The notes below the pieces were generated by a model, which saw only the letters and a program-made list of their open reading frames with translations, ran no database searches and had not been told where the DNA came from. The position numbers and the translations under genes were made by a program. DNA of 5,827 nucleotides, taken from Victivallales bacterium. Lineage in GTDB: Bacteria; Verrucomicrobiota; Lentisphaeria; Oligosphaerales; Oligosphaeraceae. Location of the stretch: the NCBI GenBank assembly GCA_017431185.1, contig JAFRLP010000363.1, forward strand, positions 1-5,827. The letters are read 5' to 3'. Shown piece after piece: positions 1 to 4,725 of the stretch; position 1 is the first letter of the stretch; each line of letters opens with the position of its first letter.

Positions 1-930
1 GGAGACGTAGCAGGCCGGGTCCGCGATATAGACCCCGACCACGAAATTCTCCCCGTCGCGCCGACAGGAGAGCGCATCGTCTATCTCGCGGGTCTCCAGG
101 TCATCAATGCTGAACACGAGAGATTCGCTGACCAGTTTTCGCCCCTCGGTCGAAAAACGCTCGGGCAACGCCTCCACCGCCGCCAGGACAGCGCGCGAAA
201 AACCCGCGTGGATGCCGTTGACCAGCAGAAACTCATCCGCCTCCGGCGGCATCCGATGGGTCGCCTTCAGCAGACGAATGCCCGCCTCGCGCGCACTCAT
301 CTTGGGACGGATGCGGGCCAGCAGATTGACAGCGTCGCTGTTGGCGCCGCACATCAGGTAGTCGATGGTTGACTTCAGGAACTGCTCCTGCTCCCCTGGC
401 ACTGGAAACGCCTCCTCCGCATTGTGCAGAAGCGCCTTGGCAAGCCAGGACTCCGTGCGCTCCCGCAAAGCGGCCTTCTCGGCACGGAGCCGACGCAGGC
501 GCTCCACTTCGGCTGCCTCCGCCGCCGAACGGACCAGCATGCAGGTCGGCTGCCGCTGGAAATGGACGGTATCCTCTGGCAGCCTCCGAGCCAATGCCGA
601 CAGGTGACTCGGGGTGCGGTCTCCGAAGAACGCCTCCGAAAGTTCGGCAATGGGATATTCACCTGGCTTTTCGGAGAAGATTTCCCAGAGGAGCGCGGCG
701 TCAACCTCCGCCATGGCGGCCTCCGTCTGCCGTTTTGCCTCGGCGAGCCGCACCAGCGCCTCCCGTCCGTCACGCCCCCAGTTCACCCAGACCTGACGGT
801 TGGCCACCCGGATGTTGTCCTGCCCTGTGGTAGCGACCCTCACACCACCGTCCTGCACCTTCAGCACCACGCCAAAGCACATCTCGTGGCCATTGAGAAA
901 ATCGACCAATGTGTTTTCCGAATATTCCAT
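1..930 (-). CDS. RNase II/RNR (RNB) family exoribonuclease, N-terminal part, cut by window edge
   Basis: The frame runs from an ATG at 930 to the window edge, giving 310 residues with no stop; the protein continues beyond base 1. Residues 273-287 read FSIDDLETREIDDAL, and residues 295-306 (NFVVGVYIADPA) continue the start of the RNB catalytic domain, which degrades RNA 3' to 5' with Mg2+. The acidic metal ligands appear as D276, E282, D284 and D285. Residues 8-50 (LVDFLNGHEMCFGVV...) look like the small beta domain, and 77-135 like the winged-helix region, of cyanobacterial/plastid-type RNase II; no cold-shock domain is seen. Residues 136-160 are rich in Ala, Glu, Arg and Leu and probably form a long helix. 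An in-frame TAG at 940-942 fixes the start, and GGAG (935-938) lies four bases upstream. It probably acts in cytoplasmic mRNA or stable RNA turnover. GC is high (39 of 60 in bases 541-600). Confidence 0.88.
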   Translation of the reverse strand, partial: MEYSENTLVDFLNGHEMCFGVVLKVQDGGVRVATTGQDNIRVANRQVWVNWGRDGREALVRLAEAKRQTEAAMAEVDAALLWEIFSEKPGEYPIAELSEAFFGDRTPSHLSALARRLPEDTVHFQRQPTCMLVRSAAEAAEVERLRRLRAEKAALRERTESWLAKALLHNAEEAFPVPGEQEQFLKSTIDYLMCGANSDAVNLLARIRPKMSAREAGIRLLKATHRMPPEADEFLLVNGIHAGFSRAVLAAVEALPERFSTEGRKLVSESLVFSIDDLETREIDDALSCRRDGENFVVGVYIADPACYVS

Positions 931-963
931 TTTGCTCCGCTATTTCGCTTTCCACTCCATGCT

Positions 964-980
964 GTCGGCGGGACGCCAAC
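964..980 (-). other. GC-rich hairpin in the leader of the RNase gene
   Basis: On the minus strand GTTGGCG (974-980) and CGCCGAC (964-970) pair over seven positions, including one G-U, around a three-base loop (TCC). No T-run follows (AGCATGGAGTGG comes next), so it is not a convincing intrinsic terminator for the ATPase gene. It lies 33 bases upstream of the RNase start codon and could be a leader structure. RNase leaders are sometimes autoregulatory, but nothing here proves that. Confidence 0.35.
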
Positions 981-1012
981 GCCCTCCTCAATACACAGCA
1001 ATACCAATGGAT

Positions 1013-1042
1013 AATATAATGCAGAATAGCGTTTTTGCCTAA
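1013..1042 (-). promoter_or_regulatory. Weak promoter candidate for the RNase gene
   Basis: On the minus strand TTAGGC (1037-1042) and TATATT (1013-1018) are separated by 18 bases and resemble sigma-70 -35 and -10 boxes. TATATT differs from TATAAT at one position; the -35 box is poor. The candidate sits just after the ATPase stop codon and about 80 bases upstream of the RNase start codon. It is supported only by position and AT-richness in otherwise GC-rich DNA. Confidence 0.3.
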
Positions 1043-1046
1043 CGGT

Positions 1047-1835
1047 TCACCGCATTTTCACGCTGTTTGTCACCAGACAGTGCGGAATTCCGCCTGGCGT
1101 GGGCAGGATCCGCGCCTCCACGCCAAAGGCGGTGCGAAGAGTGGCCGGAGTCAAAGTGTCGGCGGGGGAGCCGGCGCAAAGCGCCCTGCCTTCCTTGAGC
1201 ATCACCAGCTGCGTGGAGAACGTGGCCGCGACATTGAGGTCGTGCAAGACCATCAGCACGGTCAACCGGGACTCATGGTTGAGTGAACGAACCAACGTCA
1301 GGAATTCGCACTGGCCGCCGATGTCCAGGAAGGTGGTCGGTTCGTCCAGCAAAAGCACCTTTGGTTCACGTGCCAGGGTCATGGCAAGCCAGGCGCGCTG
1401 GCACTCACCGCCCGAGAGGGAGGCCAGGCTTCGCCCGCGCAACGGCGCCAGGCGCGTCACTTCCAAGGCAGTCTCCACAGCGCGCCTGTCCGCCGCAGAC
1501 GCGAATGGCGACCAGCCCTGGCGATGCGGGAAACGCCCCATCGCCACCAACTCCGCGACCGTCAGTTCGGCTGGCGCATGGTGCTGTTGCGGCAGCACTC
1601 CCATCAGGCGCGCCAGTTCACGGCGCGGAATGGAAGGGACCTCCCGTCCATCCAGGCAGGCACACCCTGCCATGGGGTGCAAAATCCCCGCAACCAAACG
1701 CAAAAGGGTGGATTTTCCGCTGCCATTGGCGCCCACCAAAGTCGTGACAGTGCCCGATGGGACGCGAAAGGAAACATCGTCAACCACCCGTTTTCCGCCG
1801 TATCCGCCGCTGATGTTCCGCACCTCAAGTTCCAT
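1047..1835 (-). CDS. btuD: ABC importer ATPase, probable cobalamin BtuD type
   Basis: This 262-residue protein has the full ABC ATPase motif set in order: Walker A GANGSGKST (35-43), Q-loop around Q83-Q84, signature LSGGE (140-144), Walker B VLLLDEP (160-166), D-loop TFLD (168-171) and switch histidine H198 in VLHDLN. Length and motifs fit the FecE/BtuD/FhuC group that powers FecCD-type permeases from the cytoplasmic face. A longer start at 1886 would add 17 Cys/Arg-rich residues lying inside the permease gene and was rejected. The ATG at 1833-1835 has GGAGG seven bases upstream (1843-1847) and opens directly with the conserved MELEVRNIS strand. It overlaps the end of the permease gene by 11 bases. 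The family also serves siderophores and heme; B12 specificity is inferred from the riboswitch at the head of the operon. Confidence 0.93.
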   Translation of the reverse strand: MELEVRNISGGYGGKRVVDDVSFRVPSGTVTTLVGANGSGKSTLLRLVAGILHPMAGCACLDGREVPSIPRRELARLMGVLPQQHHAPAELTVAELVAMGRFPHRQGWSPFASAADRRAVETALEVTRLAPLRGRSLASLSGGECQRAWLAMTLAREPKVLLLDEPTTFLDIGGQCEFLTLVRSLNHESRLTVLMVLHDLNVAATFSTQLVMLKEGRALCAGSPADTLTPATLRTAFGVEARILPTPGGIPHCLVTNSVKMR

Positions 1836-2835
1836 AGTCACGCCTCCGCAGCAGCCACAGGAAGAACGGCGCGCCCAACAGCGCAAGAAGAACCCCGACG
1901 GGCAGTTCGGCCGGGGGGTGCGCGGTGCGTCCCGCCGTGTCGCAGGCGACCACCAGCCAGGCCCCGAACAGGGCGCTGCCCGGGATCAGACTGCGGTTGT
2001 CCGCCCCGATGCACAGGCGCACAATATGCGGGGCCATCAGGCCGACAAAGCCCAGCAACCCCGCCACGCTGACGGCGGACGCCGCCAGCAGCGCCGCCAC
2101 CGCCAGCAAGGCCAGGCGTGTCCGTTCCACCGCCAGCCCCAGACCTGCGGCCACCTCATCCCCCAGGGAGAGGACGTTGAGCCGTCCACTCCAGGAAATC
2201 GCCGCGACAAGCCCCAGCGTCATATAGCCGGCGACCTGGCGAATTTGCGGCCAGCTGCGGGTGGAGAGCGAACCGATGGTGAAGTTCAGGATGCTCCCCG
2301 CCTGTTCGGAATGATAAAGCAGAATCGCCTTGCCGACAGCCCCCAGAAGCGCGGAGATGGCCACTCCCGCCAGCACGATGCGGATGGGCGAGGCGCCCTG
2401 CCGCCAGGCCAGCAGATAGACCAGCATGGCGGTTCCCATCGCGCCCAGGAATGCGATGGGAATGAACAGCGCGCCATATTGCGGGCAGACCAGCAGGACC
2501 AGCGTGCCCGCCAGACCAGCCCCCGAGGAGACGCCGATGATGCCAGGAGCCGCCAACGGGTTGCGCATCACGCCTTGCAGGATGGCTCCCGAGACCGCCA
2601 GGCACGCTCCCACCGCCGCGCCAGTCAGAATGCGCGGGAGCCGCACATTCAGCAGGATCTGGCGCTCCAAGGAGTCCCCGCCTTTCCCGAAAATGGCCTC
2701 CCAGAGTTGCGCAAAGGTCACTCTCACGGCCCCCAGACGCAGGCTGAGCAGCACAGTACACGCCAGCAGCAGGGCCATCGCCAGGCAGAACGCCAGACGT
2801 GCAGACAGGCTGCGCAGGGGAGCGACGTTCTTCAT
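1825..2835 (-). CDS. btuC: FecCD-family ABC importer permease, probable cobalamin BtuC type
   Basis: This 336-residue, strongly hydrophobic inner-membrane protein has the usual FecCD length, and these proteins typically have about ten transmembrane helices and act as homodimers. Family landmarks are RLPRIL (65-70), LQGVMRNPLAAPG (86-98) followed by IIGVSSGAG, LGDEVAAGLG (224-233), GLLGFVGLMAPHIVR (259-273) and PAELPVGV (308-315) with GAPFFLWLLRRR near the C terminus. The start ATG lies in an ATGA overlap (2832-2835) with the binding-protein stop and has GGAGGAGG (2840-2847) four bases upstream, so initiation is well supported. The gene is very GC-rich (46 of 60 in bases 2041-2100). The family carries B12, heme or ferric siderophores; cobalamin is inferred from the upstream riboswitch. 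Confidence 0.93.
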   Translation of the reverse strand: MKNVAPLRSLSARLAFCLAMALLLACTVLLSLRLGAVRVTFAQLWEAIFGKGGDSLERQILLNVRLPRILTGAAVGACLAVSGAILQGVMRNPLAAPGIIGVSSGAGLAGTLVLLVCPQYGALFIPIAFLGAMGTAMLVYLLAWRQGASPIRIVLAGVAISALLGAVGKAILLYHSEQAGSILNFTIGSLSTRSWPQIRQVAGYMTLGLVAAISWSGRLNVLSLGDEVAAGLGLAVERTRLALLAVAALLAASAVSVAGLLGFVGLMAPHIVRLCIGADNRSLIPGSALFGAWLVVACDTAGRTAHPPAELPVGVLLALLGAPFFLWLLRRRDYGT

Positions 2836-3734
2836 TGCGCCTCCTCCGCATGAAGCAGTTGATGGAGCAGACGGAATGCCGCAGGGAAATCCGGTCCGGG
2901 AGTGTAGAGCGACAGCGGCGGCGGAAGAAAATGAACCCGTCCGGTTTTGGCCGCCTTGAGCATTTTCCAGGCAGATTGCGAGGCCAGTTCTGCATCAAAC
3001 TTCCGTTTCAACGCTTGGGCATTGCCCATGGACACCACCAGGATGACCTCGGGATTCTCCACGAGAAACTGCTCATAACTGAACGGGAGGTGTCCCGCCC
3101 CCTTGTCGCCCAGGATATTGCGTCCGCCCAGCATCCGCACCATTGTCCCCGTATTGGTGGCGCCTCCCTCCAGTTGGAAGCCGTTGGCGCTGGCAAAGAC
3201 AATGGCGACGGACGGAGAGGCCTTCCCTTGTGACTGACGGCACACTTCCGCCACCTCATCGCGAATCTGCATTGCCTTGGGAATGTCCCGCAGTTGCCTG
3301 CCGTTCAGATGCGCAAAGAGTTCCAGAAGCCCCAGGAAATCCTCGTAGTTGTGGTATTGCAAACTGACGGCGGCAACCCCCATGCCACGCAGTTGCTCCG
3401 CCATCTGTCGCTGCGCCGCCATTCGGTCCGCCAGCAGCACCAGGTCTGGCCGAAAGGCAAGCACCCTCTCCAGGTCAGGCATTACCGCCGAACCGCAGTT
3501 GGGCAAGCCGCGCATCGCCTCCGGCAAGGCCTCCCTGCTTTTGACGGCGGGCGCCGCCACCGCCGCCCCCCCCGCCAAATCCCAGACTTTGGCCAGGGAG
3601 GCGTTGGTCACCACTACCCGCTGCGGACGGCACGGCAGTCGCACCTCCGTGCCGTCACTCTGGCGGTAGGGAATCGTCTGCTGCGCGTAACTGTTCAGGA
3701 CACACAGAACACAAATAAGAAAGTAACAACGCAT
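2832..3734 (-). CDS. btuF: Periplasmic substrate-binding protein, probable cobalamin BtuF type
   Basis: This 300-residue protein belongs to the helical-backbone binding proteins that feed FecCD permeases. A short export signal (residues 1-17, FLICVLCVL core, likely cleavage SYA|QQ) is followed by PQRVVVTNASLAKVWDLAG (37-55), NCGSAVMPDLERVLAFRPDL (79-98), and the second lobe with MLGGRNILGD (201-210) and ENPEVILVV (226-234). The C-terminal PGPDFPAAFRLLHQLLH is the usual closing helix. No lipobox is evident, so it is probably soluble in the periplasm. An in-frame TAG at 3747-3749, with only CCT, GTT, GAT and AAC codons between, fixes the ATG at 3734. No Shine-Dalgarno sequence precedes it; the upstream bases end GAACGATGTTCCT. 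The gene lies 12 bases after the pilin-like gene. B12 is the ligand suggested by the riboswitch; siderophore or heme cannot be excluded from the protein. Confidence 0.88.
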   Translation of the reverse strand: MRCYFLICVLCVLNSYAQQTIPYRQSDGTEVRLPCRPQRVVVTNASLAKVWDLAGGAAVAAPAVKSREALPEAMRGLPNCGSAVMPDLERVLAFRPDLVLLADRMAAQRQMAEQLRGMGVAAVSLQYHNYEDFLGLLELFAHLNGRQLRDIPKAMQIRDEVAEVCRQSQGKASPSVAIVFASANGFQLEGGATNTGTMVRMLGGRNILGDKGAGHLPFSYEQFLVENPEVILVVSMGNAQALKRKFDAELASQSAWKMLKAAKTGRVHFLPPPLSLYTPGPDFPAAFRLLHQLLHAEEAQ

Positions 3735-3746
3735 AGGAACATCGTT

Positions 3747-4583
3747 CTAAGGAGGAGACTGGCGATGCAGAGTATCGTAATAGGTATGATCATTGGCAGA
3801 TCCAGAGGGCGAAACCATTCCCACATTGCTACCAACGGGAAGATAGGCCACATTGTAGTTGCCAGTGGTTTCAATATGTGACCACTTCATTGGAGCAACA
3901 TGTGCATCCACCCAGCCAATGTTTGCTTTGCCACTGTGGCGAAAATGCATATATGCATAGGAATCCGGTCCATAGATGCGGTCAATCGCCTCAAGTTCGC
4001 TGACTGTCCCCATGCCACCGATATTGGCACTGTCGGCAAAACTGATAAGTTCTGAAGAGTTCTTGACCTGCACGTCTTTGACCGAATAACCAAAGTAGGC
4101 GGTTCCCGTCGAACTTTTGCCACCATCCCAACGCAGATAACCGACTCCACCCACCCCACTGCCATTATATCCGTAACTTCCACCGTTCTTGCTTGTAAGT
4201 TTGACAGCAGACGCCAAGGACTTGCAAATCAAAACCTGAATGCCACCATCCAAATAGGCAGACAGATAACCGTCCTCATTGAAACGCACCTCATCTTTGC
4301 TGGTTTTGCTTCCCCACCAGAGCGGAAATGGATAGACAGGAGTAGCACCACGACTGGCGTAGCGAGCATATGGAGAAAAGAAGCCGTCATTGTCGCTGGA
4401 ATACAGCGCATTAGCCAATGTCAACTGCTTCAAATTGCCAGCGCAACTCGTACTAGTCGCCTTGGCTTTCGCCTTGGACAAGGCAGGAAGCAGCATGGAC
4501 GCCAGAATGGCGATGATGGCAATGACAACAAGAAGCTCTATGAGCGTAAAGCCATAGAACCAGCGGGGGACGTGCGTTTTCAT
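3747..4583 (-). CDS. Type IV pilin/pseudopilin-like protein, first gene of the riboswitch operon
   Basis: The 278-residue product opens with a class III (prepilin peptidase) signal: [11 protein letters not shown] then [13 protein letters not shown], with predicted cleavage G11|F12 and Glu at mature position 5 (E16). The hydrophobic helix runs to about residue 36. C47 with N50-L51-K52 and C120 match conserved positions of the large Lentisphaerota/Planctomycetes pseudopilin family, as does [15 protein letters not shown] (215-229), a variant of the H-x9-DG-type motif. The middle is Gly, Ser and Tyr rich (134-168), suggesting an exposed beta domain. A longer start at 4685 would run through the riboswitch; the ATG at 4583 has AAGGAGG four bases upstream. 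Product would be exported and held in the inner membrane or assembled into a pseudopilus. GC is about 47% in two 60-base samples (3901-3960, 4381-4440), lower than the transporter genes. The ligand or partner is unknown. Confidence 0.9.
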   Translation of the reverse strand: MKTHVPRWFYGFTLIELLVVIAIIAILASMLLPALSKAKAKATSTSCAGNLKQLTLANALYSSDNDGFFSPYARYASRGATPVYPFPLWWGSKTSKDEVRFNEDGYLSAYLDGGIQVLICKSLASAVKLTSKNGGSYGYNGSGVGGVGYLRWDGGKSSTGTAYFGYSVKDVQVKNSSELISFADSANIGGMGTVSELEAIDRIYGPDSYAYMHFRHSGKANIGWVDAHVAPMKWSHIETTGNYNVAYLPVGSNVGMVSPSGSANDHTYYDTLHRQSPP

Positions 4584-4587
4584 GGAA

Positions 4588-4594
4588 CCTCCTT
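4588..4594 (-). promoter_or_regulatory. Strong Shine-Dalgarno site of the pilin-like gene
   Basis: AAGGAGG lies four bases (TTCC) before the ATG at 4583 and decides the start of the pilin-like gene. It directly abuts the hairpin at 4595-4609, so ligand-dependent RNA folding upstream could mask or expose it. Confidence 0.85.
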
Positions 4595-4609
4595 TGTGTT
4601 GCGCGCACA
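4595..4609 (-). promoter_or_regulatory. Hairpin between riboswitch aptamer and ribosome site (possible expression platform)
   Basis: On the minus strand TGTG (4606-4609) pairs with CACA (4595-4598) around loop CGCGCAA. It occupies the position of the regulatory P13 hairpin of B12 riboswitches, seven bases after the P1 stem and touching the Shine-Dalgarno sequence. CGCGCAAC of this hairpin (4598-4605) repeats exactly the CGCGCAAC of the aptamer core (4657-4664). I did not find complementarity between this loop and the P5 loop (TGAGAGT), so the usual kissing interaction is unproven. No T-run follows, which points to translational rather than transcriptional control. Confidence 0.45.
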
Positions 4610-4616
4610 TTAGATG

Positions 4617-4712
4617 CTCCAGCGCCCGGGATCCGACTCGTGACGACTCACACACGGTTGCGCGACAGCGGTGGACTCTCACCACACTTCACCGTTTGAA
4701 ATGACGCTGGAA
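4617..4712 (-). promoter_or_regulatory. Compact cobalamin (B12) riboswitch aptamer
   Basis: Read on the minus strand, the element is closed by TTCCAGCG (4705-4712) pairing with CGCTGGAG (4617-4624), eight pairs with one G-U. Inside, ACGGT (4691-4695) pairs with ACCGT (4654-4658) as P3. Then come GAA (4688-4690, the GGGAA-like junction), P5 GTGG/CCAC (4682-4685, 4671-4674) with loop TGAGAGT, and CGCTGTCGCGCAACCGTG (4653-4670). The last part closely follows the family consensus GCTGTCCCGCAACTGT. GAGTCGGATCCC (4628-4639) fits the 3' consensus AGTCAGGA-ACC. A short hairpin (4639-4652) replaces the usual P7-P11 region, and no GCCACTG B12 box is seen, so this is a reduced or variant form. It would bind a corrinoid and lower expression of the genes that follow. 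Confidence 0.85.
4639..4652 (-). other. Small internal hairpin replacing the peripheral riboswitch domain
   Basis: TGTGA and TCACG pair over five positions (one G-U) around loop GTCG on the minus strand. It sits between the conserved CGCAACCGT and GAGTCGGA segments of the riboswitch, where most long-form B12 riboswitches carry a much larger branched domain. Confidence 0.6.
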
Positions 4713-4717
4713 ACCGG

Positions 4718-4723
4718 TATATA
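4718..4723 (-). promoter_or_regulatory. -10 box candidate for the riboswitch operon
   Basis: TATATA on the minus strand lies six bases before the first base of the riboswitch P1 stem, so transcription would start at about 4711-4712, just where the RNA structure begins. No convincing -35 hexamer is seen at 16-18 bases upstream (AAACAT or similar). The box falls immediately after the stop codon of the transposase gene (4726-4728). Confidence 0.4.
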
Positions 4724-4725
4724 AT

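Larger units (their letters stand above)
931..1046 (-). other. Spacer between the ABC ATPase gene and the RNase gene
   Basis: This 116-base gap is the only sizeable spacer on the left half. On the minus strand it holds a weak promoter candidate and a GC hairpin, both listed separately, plus GAGGAGG at about 983-989 that serves no credible gene. It contains no tRNA-like cloverleaf and no recognisable riboswitch core. The gap suggests that the exoribonuclease is transcribed independently of the transporter operon, although no clear terminator is seen. Confidence 0.6.

Noticed and set aside
964..980. Rho-independent terminator for the transporter operon
   Set aside because: The stem is strong but no T-run follows it on the minus strand.
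369..1014. Overlapping plus-strand open frames (369-833, 424-1014) and minus-strand frames 375-773 and 770-991
   Set aside because: All lie over the RNB-family gene, which shows a clear conserved motif in its own frame; the others have low-complexity Pro/Arg-rich translations.
1099..2853. A 584-codon open frame on the plus strand across the ABC transporter genes
   Set aside because: Its translation is Arg/Ala/Gln/His rich with no domain. It is exactly antisense to permease and ATPase genes that have complete motif sets, and very high GC removes stop codons by chance.
2156..2998. A 280-codon minus-strand frame overlapping the permease and binding-protein genes
   Set aside because: It is the shifted frame of a GC-rich gene pair. 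The permease frame has all the FecCD motifs, and the start and stop overlap is normal without any frameshift.
1047..3734. Siderophore or heme importer as the primary assignment
   Set aside because: The proteins alone would allow it, but the B12 riboswitch at the head of the gene set and the absence of any Fur-box-like sequence noticed upstream favour cobalamin.
3765..3881. A 38-residue plus-strand frame ([15 protein letters not shown]...) preceded by AAGGAGGAG at 3749-3757
   Set aside because: The ribosome-site-like sequence is the complement of the pilin's Pro-Pro-stop codons and the frame is antisense to a real gene. There is no promoter or homology to support it, so it is probably coincidence.
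4625..4634. Adjacent SmaI and BamHI sites (CCCGGGATCC) suggesting vector polylinker
   Set aside because: Flanking bases do not continue as a known polylinker, and the segment fits the 3' consensus of the riboswitch.
4584..4685. N-terminal extension of the pilin-like protein from 4685
   Set aside because: The extra 34 residues are encoded by the riboswitch and its leader, and the prepilin signal and strong Shine-Dalgarno sequence place the start at 4583.
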